Source: JAGOUA01 sp964645655 (GTDB taxonomy: Bacteria > Patescibacteriota > Patescibacteriia > 2-12-FULL-60-25). Taken from it: DNA of 64,000 bases. The translations under genes and the position numbers were made by a program. This document shows, piece by piece, positions 10,001 to 18,312 of this stretch (its first letter is position 1; every line of letters starts with the position of its first letter). The stretch is taken from contig CAZXZS010000001.1 of NCBI GenBank assembly GCA_964645655.1, forward strand, positions 558,001 through 622,000, given 5' to 3'. The notes beneath the pieces were generated by a model that did not search any database, was not told the DNA's origin, and was given only the letters and a program-made list of their open reading frames with translations.

Positions 10001-10558
10001 ATGGGCGGCACCTGCACGCTCGCGAAGAAGATCCTCACCAAGAACCAGGAGACGATGGTGTTCCTCAAGGTCGAGGACACGAGCGGCAGCATCGAGGCGG
10101 TGGTCTTCCCGCGCGTCTACAAGGAGAAGCCGGAACTTTGGGAAGCCGACAAGGCCCTCGTCCTCTCCGGCCGCGTGCAGGAGCGGGACGACGAGATCAA
10201 GTTCCTCGTCGAGGCCGGCTACGAGATCACCCGCGACAACGTCGACCAGGTCGAGGAGTACGTCAAGAAGCTGCAGGGCGCCTCGTACGCTTCCGCCACC
10301 CAGCAGACCCAGCCGGCGCCCGTGCGGAAGACGAGCGGCGTCATGCTCTCGGTCCGCGCCCAGCTCTCCCCGTCGATGCTCGAGCAGCTGCGCGTCATCT
10401 TCGCCAACCATCCCGGCGCCTATCCCGTGTTCTTCCAGGTCGACCAGGGGACGGGGAAGCAGCGTGTCGCCTCGAGCTTCCGCATCAGCTTCGACGAGCT
10501 CATCGCGAAGGAGCTGGAATGCATCCTGGGGCCCGATGCGGTGAAGGTGGAAGTCTGA
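7007..10558 (+). CDS. dnaE: DNA polymerase III alpha subunit
   Basis: This is the catalytic subunit of the replicative polymerase. At 1183 residues it matches the DnaE1 type. The PHP domain starts with HLHAHSMYSLYDA (about residues 19-31). The catalytic palm carries PDIDTDFDD at 412-420, followed by the fingers and tandem helix-hairpin-helix region, and an OB domain near 1000-1080. The ATG at 7007 puts the PHP histidine motif at the usual distance from the N-terminus. A TTG in frame at 6962 would add 15 residues unlike the family. No Shine-Dalgarno is seen. The gene is monocistronic or read with the small membrane protein downstream. Confidence 0.97.
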   Translation: MPDAAPQAEAAVSRSPFVHLHAHSMYSLYDAIGDVSDLVARAKELGYDAVALTDHAGLYGAIEFYEAAKKAGIKPIIGVEAHIAPNKLTDKRSGIDNHISHLTLLAETNEGYHNLLKLVSISFLEGFYYKPRMDKDVLRTHHQGLIALSGCAKGEIPKACQAHDMEKAQALVQTYQDIFGKENFFLELVHRPESPTQIEINERLVELSKMTGAPVVATKNTHYLHEDDREAQDALVCIHDGKLLADTNRLSTAFADASLCGPEVMVEGFRDLPEAIENTRKIADRCTVELELGKNLLPQFVVPEGETEFSYLKKLCEQGLLERYPDPAILPTARERMEFELATIERMGFAAYFLIVQDYIVWAKDHGVIVGPGRGSAAGSVVAYVLRITNLDPLRYGLLFERFLNPDRISMPDIDTDFDDVKRADVIRYVSEKYGAPRVAGIITFGTMAARAAVRDVGRVLGLPYADVDRVAKVVPPPVQGRHIPLEESIKEAPELKQLYETDPRVKRLIDLAIKLEGTTRHASQHACGIVIAPQDLEKFAPLQKAQGGDCEQVIQYSLHSTEVSGLLKMDFLGLSNLSIIRDCLEIMQAVYGATVDIDQIPLDDAKTFDLLGRGDTTGVFQLESDGMKKYIRELKPTVIEDIIAMVALYRPGPMQFIDSFIARKHGREKIVYKHGLTENALRNTYGLPIYQEQVMQVAKDMAGFTGGQADTLRKAMGKKIAKLMAEMKVKFVEGSMKNGVSQAIAEEIFTQFEEFAAYGFNKSHAACYALIAYQTAYLKAHYPDCFMAALLNSDCLNIERISIEVEECRRMGLEVLPPDVNESYKGFSVIKGTSTLRFGLLAIKGLGEDVVDDLIRERKENGPYADLTGFASRIKGKSFNRRSLESLAKAGALDRFGPRNQMYFNLETILDYHRRLTQEEKSGQANLFALPGLANDNPPLRLKPAPELQLSELLSWEKELLGLYVSSHPFREYQERLGKLFVPISELHTKKKEKSVRMGGTCTLAKKILTKNQETMVFLKVEDTSGSIEAVVFPRVYKEKPELWEADKALVLSGRVQERDDEIKFLVEAGYEITRDNVDQVEEYVKKLQGASYASATQQTQPAPVRKTSGVMLSVRAQLSPSMLEQLRVIFANHPGAYPVFFQVDQGTGKQRVASSFRISFDELIAKELECILGPDAVKVEV

Positions 10559-10630
10559 ACGAGCATCCCGACCGTGAGGTCGGGATTATGGTCGCCAATG
10601 GCGGGCGCCTCTGCTATCATGCCTCCATCT

Positions 10631-11047
10631 ATGTCCCGTCCGCTCTTTCAACGCGAACACGCCCATACCTGGTTCTGGGCGATCGCGAGCCTGCTCGCGT
10701 TGCCGGCGTCCCTCATCTATTTTTCCTCGCAGGGCGTCACGGCGTTCACGGCCTTTTTCTTGGGGATCCTGGCGACGCTGCTCGTCCTCCTGCTCAACGT
10801 CATCATGGAAGGGTCGCTTTGGATGTTCCAAGCCCATTGGCACGAGGCGTTCTCGCGCCCGGACGCCTCGCTGCGCCTCGTGATCCTTGCGGGCGCGCTG
10901 CTCCTCATCGTCGAGAGCCTCGCGATCATGTACCTGCTCGTCTCGCCGTCGGCCGACGATGCCCTCCTCGAGATGATCCGCCAGCACCGCTGCCTGGTGC
11001 CGACGCCGCAGTATGCCGAGTTCTGCGAGCTCATGACGCGGTGGTAG
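10631..11047 (+). CDS. Small multi-pass membrane protein
   Basis: This 138-residue protein has three predicted transmembrane helices (about residues 13-35, 40-62 and 80-104), followed by a C-terminal tail with two cysteines near HRCLVPTPQYAEFCEL. I do not recognise the family. The ATG at 10631 is supported by TATCAT at 10615-10620 in an extended -10 context (TGCTATCAT), ten bases upstream; an earlier in-frame ATG would lie before the promoter. The beta-CASP nuclease starts four bases after the stop, so the two are probably co-transcribed. Confidence 0.7.
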   Translation: MSRPLFQREHAHTWFWAIASLLALPASLIYFSSQGVTAFTAFFLGILATLLVLLLNVIMEGSLWMFQAHWHEAFSRPDASLRLVILAGALLLIVESLAIMYLLVSPSADDALLEMIRQHRCLVPTPQYAEFCELMTRW

Positions 11048-11051
11048 GCCT

Positions 11052-12401
11052 ATGAAGATCGCGTTCCACGGCGCCGCCCGCGAGGTCACGGGCTCCTGCT
11101 ACCTCATCGAGACGGGCTCGTCGCGCATCCTGATCGATTGCGGGCTCTTCCAGGGCAACTCCTTTTCCGAGGCGCGCAACCTCGAGGGCCTCGCCTTCGA
11201 CCCGTCGACGATCGACGCCGTCCTCGTCACCCACGGCCACCTCGACCACACCGGCCGCATCCCCAAGCTGTTCAAGGGGGGATTCAAGGGGAAGGTCTAC
11301 GCGACCCCGCCCACGGTCCCGCTCGCGAAGATCGTCCTCGAGGATGCCGTCCGCATCATGGAAGACGACCAGAAGCGCTTCGCCCGCCCCATCCCGTATG
11401 CCGCCAAGGACGTCGAGGCGGCCATCGGCGCGTTCCACGCCCTCGACTACGGCCAGACGACCAAGCTCGGCGACCTCTCGTTCCGTTTCCGCGACGCCGG
11501 CCACATCTTCGGCAGCGCCTTCGTGGAGATCACGGAGCAGGGGGGCGCCAAGGTCGCGTTTTCCGGGGACCTCGGCAACGAGCACGTCCCCATCCTCCGC
11601 GAGACCGCCCAGCTCGCGTCCATGGACGCCGTCGTGATGGAATCCACCTACGGCAACCGCATCCACGAGGACGAGTCGGCCCGCCAGGGCAAGCTCCGCG
11701 ACGTCATCATCCGCACCACGCAGCGCAATGGGGTCCTCGTGATCCCGGCCTTCGCGATCGAGCGTACGCAGCAGCTCCTCTTTGAATTGCATCGCCTCAT
11801 CGAGGCCCGCCAGATCCCCGAACTCGACGTGTATCTCGACAGCCCGATGGCGATCCACGTCACGGAGGTCATCAAGCAGTTTCCGCAATATTATGATCCC
11901 GAGGCCCGCGCGCTCGTCGCCGCCGGGACCGACTTCTTCGATTTTCCTGGCCTCAAGGTCTGCCTCACGCGCCAGGAATCGCAGGGCATCAACGCCGCCC
12001 GCCGCCCCAAGGTCGTCATCGCCGGCGCCGGCATGATGAACGGGGGACGCATCCTGCATCACCTGGTCCGTTACCTGGGGGATGCGCGCTCCACCGTTCT
12101 GATCATCGGCTACCAGGCGGCAGGTACGCTCGGCCGCCAGCTCTATGAGCATGAGAAGCATGTCCAGGTCCTCGAGGAACGGATCGACGTGAAGGCCGAG
12201 ATCGCGAGCATCGGGGCGTATAGCGCCCACGCGGACCAGAACAAGCTCGTGAGCTGGATCCGCGAAGCCGCCAAGCGGCCGGAGAGGGTCTTCTGCACCC
12301 ATGGGGAAGAGGGCGCCGCCGTCGCCCTGGCGACCCGGCTGGAGAAGGAGCTGCGCGTCGATGCCCAGGCGCCGCGGTACCAGGAAGGGGTGACGCTGTA
12401 G
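11052..12401 (+). CDS. MBL-fold beta-CASP nuclease
   Basis: This 449-residue metallo-beta-lactamase-fold hydrolase resembles bacterial and archaeal relatives of CPSF73/Ysh1, which cut RNA. The metal motif HxHxDH is THGHLDHTG at about residues 60-68. Further ligands lie in the DAGHIFGSAFVE and SGDLGNEH segments. The beta-CASP insert includes MESTYGNRIHE and the C-terminal RMMBL part has IGAYSAHADQNKL. The RNA role is inferred from the family; a DNA or other phosphodiester substrate cannot be excluded. It begins four bases after the upstream membrane protein gene, which suggests an operon. Confidence 0.88.
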   Translation: MKIAFHGAAREVTGSCYLIETGSSRILIDCGLFQGNSFSEARNLEGLAFDPSTIDAVLVTHGHLDHTGRIPKLFKGGFKGKVYATPPTVPLAKIVLEDAVRIMEDDQKRFARPIPYAAKDVEAAIGAFHALDYGQTTKLGDLSFRFRDAGHIFGSAFVEITEQGGAKVAFSGDLGNEHVPILRETAQLASMDAVVMESTYGNRIHEDESARQGKLRDVIIRTTQRNGVLVIPAFAIERTQQLLFELHRLIEARQIPELDVYLDSPMAIHVTEVIKQFPQYYDPEARALVAAGTDFFDFPGLKVCLTRQESQGINAARRPKVVIAGAGMMNGGRILHHLVRYLGDARSTVLIIGYQAAGTLGRQLYEHEKHVQVLEERIDVKAEIASIGAYSAHADQNKLVSWIREAAKRPERVFCTHGEEGAAVALATRLEKELRVDAQAPRYQEGVTL

Positions 12402-12493
12402 GACGGAATGAGCGAAGGGTTGACAATATTCCCAAGGACGATTCCTGCCCGTTCCACGCCACGCCGGGCGAGGAGCTCTGGCCCCTCTTCAGC

Positions 12494-13048
12494 ATGGACG
12501 GCAACAACCGCAACCCGGAGCGCGTCATCCGCCTGGACGGCGTGGAGATCTTCACGTTCCGCTTCCGGGTGGAGAACCCGGGCGTCGGCGCCCTCCAGCT
12601 CATCGAGGCGATCCGTTCCCGGACCGCCAACCGCTGCGGCGGGTCCGCCGGATCCCACTTCACGGACGAGATCCGGGAACGCTTCAAGTACGTCAGGTCG
12701 CTCCCCGCCACGGGCGAGTACCGTGCGGGCTTCTGCCTGGTGCCCGACGACCGGCCGTTCCGCCCGAGGGACGTGGCGCGCACGCTCGAGCGCGCCGGGT
12801 TCCCCGGCTCCGTCGGGGGCCTCATGGCCCTTGCCGCCATGGAGGAGGGTGACAGCCTCCTGCAGCGAGGCAAGACGTTCGCCACGTTCGACGACCTCAA
12901 CCTCCACGACCCCCGCGAGCCGCGCATGCCCGCGCACGCGTACGACTCCGGGTCCACCTACAGGCTTCGCGTGATGCACGACATCCTGGTCGAACGCGCG
13001 TACCTGGGGCAGGACGTGATGATGGCGGGCTTCCAGCCCCACGCCTGA
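12494..13048 (+). CDS. Protein of unknown function (184 aa)
   Basis: This is a soluble protein with no recognised domain. Coding character is good (strong G and C bias in third positions). The start is uncertain: the frame stays open upstream of the ATG at 12494 and still reads like protein (PKDDSCPFHATPGEELWPLF) but offers no ATG or GTG. A TTGACA at 12420-12425 suggests a promoter inside that upstream stretch, although the -10 at 17 bases is poor. No clear Shine-Dalgarno precedes the ATG. A strong terminator lies about 40 bases past the stop. Confidence 0.6.
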   Translation: MDGNNRNPERVIRLDGVEIFTFRFRVENPGVGALQLIEAIRSRTANRCGGSAGSHFTDEIRERFKYVRSLPATGEYRAGFCLVPDDRPFRPRDVARTLERAGFPGSVGGLMALAAMEEGDSLLQRGKTFATFDDLNLHDPREPRMPAHAYDSGSTYRLRVMHDILVERAYLGQDVMMAGFQPHA

Positions 13049-13086
13049 ACCCGCCCCACCCAAGGCCTGGGTGGATGAACGGGATC

Positions 13087-13110
13087 GCCGAGCATCGCTC
13101 GGCCTTTTTT
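13087..13110 (+). terminator. Intrinsic terminator
   Basis: GCCGAG-CATCG-CTCGGC is followed by six T residues. Confidence 0.85.
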
Positions 13111-13191
13111 GTTCTTTCGATACCTTCTCCTTATTCCGGGCTTTTTCGCACGGATAGCCGCTAAAATAAGCGAATAAATAAGCTGCAGCGC

Positions 13192-13220
13192 TTGACAGGA
13201 GCAAAAACCCATGATAGCAT
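13192..13220 (+). promoter_or_regulatory. Sigma70-type promoter for the 13270 gene
   Basis: TTGACA (13192-13197) and TAGCAT (13215-13220) are spaced by 17 bases. An AT-rich stretch containing CTAAAATAAG lies about 20 bases upstream and could be an UP element. Confidence 0.85.
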
Positions 13221-13269
13221 CTCTCGTTCGCATCCCTTCATTCTCCAAAACCCCAAAAGGACCGGACCC

Positions 13270-14271
13270 ATGCCATCTCCGACGAAGATCACCAAGATCG
13301 CCGACCTCCTCGCTCGCTTCGAGCCCGGTTCCGTCGCGAAGCTCTCGCCTTCGGCCCGTCACCTGCTGGCTACGGCCATCGTCACGCTGGGGCGGTTCCC
13401 GATGGGCTACGAGCTCCAGGACTCGGTTCACCCCAAGCCCGATCGGTTCATCTCCATCTTGAAGGCCTTCGACGGCCTGCCGGGGTTGGACCAGGCCCTT
13501 CTGTGTGCCCGCCTGGGCGTGGCCTCGCCCACGCTCTTCCGCCAGGCCCTCGACCTGCCTGGCACGTACGGGTGCGCGGGCGCCGATCCTGGCGATGCCG
13601 TGGCCGTCCTCCGCCTCTTCCGCATGCCTGTGGAGAGGTCGGCAGCCGACGACACGGGTGACGCCATGGCCCGGGAGAATTTCGAGCTCGGCTTGCGCGT
13701 GACCACCGGCTGCGTCACCGCGTTCCTCGATCGGCGGGTGGTCACCGAGCGGCAGGCGGCCCTGGACCTCCGTCAGCTCGGCAGTGCGTTTGCCGACGCG
13801 CGCGTAGGTTGGGATTTCCGGATCCAGGACATGCTGCACCTCCTCGGGCGGTTGGGGGTGGATCCGCGGAAGGACGCCGCGTTCGTCACGCGTCGCCACA
13901 CCTTCGGCCACGGGCCCGGATTCCTCTTCCTTTACCCGCATCCGGAGCGTCAGGACCTCGTCACGGTCCTCGCGCTCCCGGACCGGGCGCCGGGCATGCA
14001 CGTGCTGGCCTATCGGCTCGATCTCGACCAGGTGCGGGCGAGGCTGGCCGAAACCCTCATCCCGGTTGAGGGCACGGGTCCGGGCGAGATGTGCCTCCAG
14101 GCGCCGTGCAGCCAGGAAGCCCTCGAGCGGGCGCAGTTCCTCGCCTTCAACCTCGAGGCCGCCGGCTCGGATGTCCCGCGCAACCCGTTCCGCCGGTTCG
14201 AGGGGCTCCTTCCCCTGCTGGAAGCGCACCTCCGCCTCCGCGACGCCATCGAGGCCGTCCTGGCCGAGTAG
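13270..14271 (+). CDS. Protein of unknown function (333 aa)
   Basis: This soluble, largely helical protein is rich in Leu, Ala and Arg, and I do not recognise its family. There is no signal peptide or membrane helix. The start at 13270 is supported by AAAAGGA nine bases upstream and by a promoter whose expected start site is near 13227, giving a leader of about 43 bases. The unit ends with a modest hairpin at 14279-14298. The segment PGDAVAV resembles the out-of-frame reading GDAVAM in the next gene, which hints at shared ancestry, but this is a weak observation. Confidence 0.75.
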   Translation: MPSPTKITKIADLLARFEPGSVAKLSPSARHLLATAIVTLGRFPMGYELQDSVHPKPDRFISILKAFDGLPGLDQALLCARLGVASPTLFRQALDLPGTYGCAGADPGDAVAVLRLFRMPVERSAADDTGDAMARENFELGLRVTTGCVTAFLDRRVVTERQAALDLRQLGSAFADARVGWDFRIQDMLHLLGRLGVDPRKDAAFVTRRHTFGHGPGFLFLYPHPERQDLVTVLALPDRAPGMHVLAYRLDLDQVRARLAETLIPVEGTGPGEMCLQAPCSQEALERAQFLAFNLEAAGSDVPRNPFRRFEGLLPLLEAHLRLRDAIEAVLAE

Positions 14272-14278
14272 CCCCTAG

Positions 14279-14299
14279 CCGCCTGACCCGCGGCTTTTT
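14279..14299 (+). terminator. Weak intrinsic terminator
   Basis: CCGC/GCGG stem followed by five T residues. Confidence 0.5.
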
Positions 14300-14312
14300 C
14301 CATATCTATATG

Positions 14313-14340
14313 TTGACAAGGCTCCCTGACGCGTTACGAT
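14313..14340 (+). promoter_or_regulatory. Sigma70-type promoter for the frameshifted gene
   Basis: TTGACA (14313-14318) and TACGAT (14335-14340), 16-base spacer. Confidence 0.7.
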
Positions 14341-14395
14341 GCGTCTCGCCGCACGGGCATCGGGCTTGTGCGCGTACCCGAAAGCGAGGCCTTCC

Positions 14396-15048
14396 ATGGA
14401 AGATCGTCCCACGCGACCGATCCGGCAACCGTTTTCCGCGAGGCTGGTGGACGGCTTCGGGGCAAGAGGGCCGCTCCTCACGGCCCGACTCCTGCTCGAG
14501 CGCGTAGGGGACGGCTGGGATGCGCTCGTCCGACAGGTCGAGGCCCGCACGCCTGCCAGCCCCTGCCGCGGACGTTCCGCCCGGAGGGGGCTCGACCGTA
14601 TCGCCGACGGATTCCGCGATCGCCGCGATCCGCTTCCCGCTCCGGGAGCCTATGAGGTGGCGCTCTGGAACCCCGCCTGCGCCGACGGCGCTTCGGCATC
14701 GGGCGCGCGTCCCCGGCTGACCTTCATCCCCGAGCAGGGGATCGCCGCGCTCAAGGATGCCGGCTATCACGGCTCCATCGGGCTCTTCCTGGCGATGCCG
14801 TGGCCATGGACGACAGCGAGATGCTCGCCTGTTGGCCTGGGGTCGCCGCCACCTTCATGGAGGAGGCGGTTGCCGACCGTCGGCTGGCCGCGTATGTCCA
14901 TACGCACCACCTGATCACGCGCGAGCTCGTCGATGCGGGCCTCGAGTTCCAGGGCGCCCACCTCGCCCGGCCGATCGAACGCCGCCCGTCCTTCGGGCGA
15001 TGCGAACCCTGCGCCTCGTTCTCGCTCCTCGGCTTCCGTCCGCTCTGA
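14396..15048 (+). pseudogene. Protein of unknown function with an apparent frameshift
   Basis: Two overlapping frames together look like one gene of about 217 residues. The first frame is convincingly coding from the ATG at 14396 (GAGG six bases upstream) to about 14800, ending in GLFLAMPW. After that it turns into low-quality sequence, while another frame takes over with MDDSEMLACWPGVAATFMEE and runs to a stop at 15048, just before a terminator. One missing base near 14801-14806 (CCGTGGCCATGG) would restore a continuous protein. This could be a real mutation, an assembly error in a short G-run, or programmed shifting. The function is unknown. Confidence 0.6.
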
Positions 15049-15050
15049 TG

Positions 15051-15074
15051 GCGCCCGTCCCCGGGCGCGTTTTT
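15051..15074 (+). terminator. Intrinsic terminator
   Basis: GCGCCCG-TCC-CCGGGCGC followed by T residues, directly after the stop at 15048. Confidence 0.75.
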
Positions 15075-15171
15075 ATTTGCCGGTGCCGGTCGGGGGCCGT
15101 TTGGGATGGGGTAGGGGTGGTTGGGCGTTCGCTTCCTGGCCGAGCCCGTATGGCGGGTTTTTCCCTTGATC

Positions 15172-15200
15172 TAGACAAGATTCCCCGTTTCCTGTATTCT
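15172..15200 (+). promoter_or_regulatory. Promoter for typA
   Basis: TAGACA (15172-15177) and TATTCT (15195-15200) are 17 bases apart, with TG before the -10. Confidence 0.65.
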
Positions 15201-15235
15201 CCACCGGAACGCCGCTCCCGGTGTCATTTATTTCT

Positions 15236-17029
15236 ATGCCAGCCATCCGCAACATCGCCATCATCGCCCACGTCGACCACGGGAAGACCACCCTCGCCGA
15301 CGCCCTCCTCCGCCAGTCCGAGACGTTCAAGGACAAGACCCTCGAAGGCGAGGCCATTTTGGATTCGAACGAGCTCGAGCGCGAGCGCGGGATCACGATC
15401 CTCGCCAAGAACTGCGCCGTGAGCTACGGCGGCACCAAGATCAACATCGTCGACACCCCGGGCCACGCCGACTTCGGTGGGGAAGTGGAGCGCATCATGA
15501 ACCTTGTCGACGGCGCCCTGCTCCTCGTCGACGCCAAGGAAGGCCCCATGCCGCAGACCCGCTTCGTCCTCAAGAAGGCGATCGAGGCCGGGCACCGCAT
15601 CATCGTCGTCATCAACAAGATCGACAAGCCCGAAGCGCGCACCGACTGGGTCATCAACCAGGTCTTCGACCTGTTCGTGACGCTCGGCGCCTCCGACGCG
15701 CAGACCGATTTCCCGATCGTCTACGCCTCCGGCAAGCAGGGGAAGGCGGGCCTCGAGAACAGCCTCGACAAGATGACGGACATCCGCCCGCTCTTCGACA
15801 CGATCCTGAAGGAGATCCCCGAGCCGAAGGCCGACGCCTCCGGCCCGCTCCAGGTCTCCGTCGCCAACGTGAGCTACGACAACTACAAGGGCCGCATCGC
15901 CATCGGGCGCGTGGTCCGCGGCACCTTCCGCCCAGGGAGCGTCGTCCGCATCAACCGCGACGGCATCCCGTCCGCGCAGAAGATCACGTCCCTCCTCGGG
16001 TTCATGGGGCTGAGCAAGATCGAGGTCCAGGAGGCGACCGCCGGCGACATCGTCTCGTTCGCGGGCATCCCTGACATCACCATCGGCGAGACCGTCGCGG
16101 ACCCCGCCACCCCGGAAGCGCTCCCCGTCATCCAGATCGAGGAGCCGACCGTGAAGATGACCTTCGGGGTCAACACCTCGCCGTTCGCCGGCCAGGAAGG
16201 GCAGTTCACCACCTCCCGCAACATCAAGGAACGCCTCGACCGCGAGCTCCAGAACGACGTCGCCCTGCGCGTCGAGCTAGCCCAAGGCGACGGGAACTTC
16301 ATCGTCTCCGGCCGCGGCGAGCTGCACCTCTCCATCCTCATCGAGCGCATGCGCCGCGAAGGGTTCGAGCTCCAGGTCTCCCGTCCGCAGGTCATCTTCA
16401 AGGAAGCCAACGGCGAGAAGACCGAACCGTATGAGGAGGTCTCCATCGAGTGCCCGGAAGGCATGTCGGGCTCCGTGATCGAGAAGATGGGCCGCCGCAA
16501 GGCCGAGATGAAGGACATGCGCGTCGAGAACGGCACCGCCTTCCTCGAGTTCATCGCCCCCACGCGCGGGCTCATCGGGTACCGCAACGAGTTCATGGTC
16601 GACACCCGCGGGCAGGGGATCATCAATACCCTGTTCCTCGGCTACCGCCCGTTCGTGGGCGCGATCGACGCCGTCCCGCACGGCTCGCTCATCTCCCACG
16701 AGACCGGCGAGTCCAACACCTACGGCATGCTGGGCGCGCAGGAGCGCGGCATCCTCTTCGTGAAGCCGGGCGCCAAGGTGTATGAGGGCATGGTCATCGG
16801 CCAGAACGCCAAGCCGGAAGACCTGGTTGTCAACGTCTGCAAGGAGAAGCGCCTCTCGAACATGCGCTCCAAGGGCGATGGCGTGGCCGAAGGCCTCACC
16901 ACCCCGCGCGACATGACCCTCGAGGAATGTCTCGAATACCTGGGCGAGGACGAGCTCCTCGAAGTCACCCCGCAAAACCTGCGCATCCGCAAGATCTTCC
17001 TCAAGGAGTTCGAGCGGAAGCGGGGGTAA
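15236..17029 (+). CDS. typA: Ribosome-associated GTPase TypA/BipA
   Basis: This is a translational GTPase of the EF-G/LepA class that binds the ribosome and supports assembly or stress and cold adaptation. The P-loop is AHVDHGKTT at residues 11-19. Switch I contains RERGITI, switch II is DTPGHADFGGEVER, and NKIDKPEAR is the G4 motif. Domain II, the EF-G III/V-like domains and the TypA-specific C-terminal domain (ENGTAFLEFIAPTRGLIGYR) follow. The ATG at 15236 is chosen rather than an in-frame start at 15221, because family proteins begin a few residues before the first strand. The length of 597 residues is typical. It is monocistronic with a strong terminator. Confidence 0.97.
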   Translation: MPAIRNIAIIAHVDHGKTTLADALLRQSETFKDKTLEGEAILDSNELERERGITILAKNCAVSYGGTKINIVDTPGHADFGGEVERIMNLVDGALLLVDAKEGPMPQTRFVLKKAIEAGHRIIVVINKIDKPEARTDWVINQVFDLFVTLGASDAQTDFPIVYASGKQGKAGLENSLDKMTDIRPLFDTILKEIPEPKADASGPLQVSVANVSYDNYKGRIAIGRVVRGTFRPGSVVRINRDGIPSAQKITSLLGFMGLSKIEVQEATAGDIVSFAGIPDITIGETVADPATPEALPVIQIEEPTVKMTFGVNTSPFAGQEGQFTTSRNIKERLDRELQNDVALRVELAQGDGNFIVSGRGELHLSILIERMRREGFELQVSRPQVIFKEANGEKTEPYEEVSIECPEGMSGSVIEKMGRRKAEMKDMRVENGTAFLEFIAPTRGLIGYRNEFMVDTRGQGIINTLFLGYRPFVGAIDAVPHGSLISHETGESNTYGMLGAQERGILFVKPGAKVYEGMVIGQNAKPEDLVVNVCKEKRLSNMRSKGDGVAEGLTTPRDMTLEECLEYLGEDELLEVTPQNLRIRKIFLKEFERKRG

Positions 17030-17044
17030 TGCACGAAAAACAAA

Positions 17045-17075
17045 CCCCCTCGGCCGCGCCGAGGGGGTTTTGCGT
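17045..17075 (+). terminator. Intrinsic terminator after typA
   Basis: CCCCCTCGG-CCGC-GCCGAGGGGG is followed by TTTT. Confidence 0.9.
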
Positions 17076-17080
17076 AAAAG

Positions 17081-17108
17081 AAAACGCCCGGCACGTTTCG
17101 TGCGGGCG
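17081..17108 (-). terminator. Intrinsic terminator, minus strand
   Basis: On the minus strand CGCCCG(GCAC)/(GTGC)CGGGCG is followed by a T-rich tail; it ends the 17136-17738 gene. Confidence 0.8.
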
Positions 17109-17135
17109 AAGGGTGGGCTGGTCTCAGAGGGGGCT

Positions 17136-17738
17136 TCAGCCGTCCTGCGGCGGGCGATCCGCGGACTTGGCGGGGTCCGTCACCGCCGGCTTGGGCGGGC
17201 GGAGGCCCTTGACGAGTTCCTCGAGCCCGATCGCCACCAGGAGCGGCATCGTGAGCGGTGAGAGGGCGAAGGCCATGACGTGCATGCCCGTGACGCGCCT
17301 GTCGGCGACCTTGGCGTAGGCGAGGAAGGCGACGCCGATGCCGTAGCTCGCGAACACATGGACGAGGACGTAGCCGTTGAGGCACAGCGCGGTCACTGCC
17401 GCGACGGTGACAGCCCCCAGGACGGTCATGACCGGCGCCGCCTCGATGCCCCGGGCCAGGAGCGTGAGCGCCCTGGCCGTACCGATGATCGGCAGGGTGA
17501 TGGGGGCGAAGATCCGGATGGCGTGGTTGCCCACGTTGTCGTCCGGGCGGAAGATCGGGATGCTGATCGCCCGCTGGGCGAGGAGCCGGAGCGTCCCGAC
17601 GGCGTAGAGCCCGATCGTGACCGCCGGGATGACCGGCCCGCCGGTCGCGAGCCCGTAGACGGTGCCGGCGAGGGCACCGACGGTGAGGGCGGCGATGCCG
17701 ACGATGACGGGGGTGCTGGGCAAGATGGGCATCGACAT
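17136..17738 (-). CDS. Multi-pass membrane protein of unknown function
   Basis: This 200-residue protein has about five hydrophobic segments: residues 10-33, 36-54, 80-100, 105-135 and 155-180. The last carries ALSPLTMPLLVAIGLEEL. A (A/L)SPxxxP-type motif recurs in the three small membrane proteins next door, suggesting a local paralogous family. The start at 17738 has AGGAG seven bases upstream. A consensus promoter at 17833-17861 leaves a leader of about 90 bases. It has its own terminator. The function is unknown; the tail after about residue 185 is polar and proline-rich. Confidence 0.7.
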   Translation of the reverse strand: MSMPILPSTPVIVGIAALTVGALAGTVYGLATGGPVIPAVTIGLYAVGTLRLLAQRAISIPIFRPDDNVGNHAIRIFAPITLPIIGTARALTLLARGIEAAPVMTVLGAVTVAAVTALCLNGYVLVHVFASYGIGVAFLAYAKVADRRVTGMHVMAFALSPLTMPLLVAIGLEELVKGLRPPKPAVTDPAKSADRPPQDG

Positions 17739-17832
17739 GCCGACTCTCCTGGCGGATCCTTCCGCCGTTGCAGGTTTCGTTCCCCAAACGCCTTCGACCC
17801 GAATGGTCGAGCGCTATCGGAGGCGATGGGGC

Positions 17833-17861
17833 ATCGTACCAGGTTTTTCGTCCCTTGTCAA
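17833..17861 (-). promoter_or_regulatory. Sigma70-type promoter for the 17136-17738 gene
   Basis: On the minus strand TTGACA (17856-17861) and TACGAT (17833-17838), spacer 17. An AT-rich tract with CTAAAATAAG lies upstream at 17891-17900. Confidence 0.85.
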
Positions 17862-17908
17862 CCTGCTGAGGTTTTTTATCCAAAATACCCCTAAAATAAG
17901 GGAAAATA

Positions 17909-17932
17909 AGAAAACCCCGCAGGAAGCGGGGC
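17909..17932 (-). terminator. Intrinsic terminator, minus strand
   Basis: GCCCCGC/GCGGGG stem and TTTTC tail on the minus strand; it ends the 18548-17992 operon. Confidence 0.8.
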
Positions 17933-17991
17933 AGGATCGGCGTTTCCGTTCGTCCCTCTGTCGTCACGGCCGGAGCGGCGGATGGCCGCCG

Positions 17992-18312
17992 TCAGGCCGA
18001 GGTCTCCGGACGCTTCCGCCATCGTGACAGGAGCGTCTCCCCGGTCTCGAGAAGCGTGACCGCCAGCAGGACGGGCATCGTGAGTGGGGCCGCGGCGACG
18101 GTGAGGAGCATCGTGGCGTCGACCCTCTTCCTGTCCAGGGCGAGGCCGAGGAGGGCCAGGGTGCCGCTGGCGTAGCAGCCGGCCAGGTAGAGGGGGCCGG
18201 CGCCCTGGCGGAAGATCCAGCGCACGCCTAGGGCAAGCACGGCGATCAGGAGGATCATCCCGAACAGGTTGAGGCGCGGGTGTTCCGCGCGGGGATCGGG
18301 CGCGTCGCTCAT
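17992..18312 (-). CDS. Small membrane protein, second gene of a two-gene unit
   Basis: This 106-residue protein has three hydrophobic segments (about 17-35, 42-58 and 66-90); the last reads AAPLTMPVLLAVTLLETGE, very like the C-terminal helix of the 17136-17738 protein. Its ATG (18310-18312) overlaps the stop of the upstream gene as ATGA, so translation is coupled. That overlap fixes the start inside a longer open frame, whose upstream part is only a shadow of the neighbour. The function is unknown. Confidence 0.7.
   Translation of the reverse strand: MSDAPDPRAEHPRLNLFGMILLIAVLALGVRWIFRQGAGPLYLAGCYASGTLALLGLALDRKRVDATMLLTVAAAPLTMPVLLAVTLLETGETLLSRWRKRPETSA

Noticed and set aside
7088..10411. 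Very long minus-strand open frame opposite dnaE
   Set aside because: It is the shadow of dnaE produced by high GC in third positions; its composition is a run of Glu, Leu, Arg and Val without domains.
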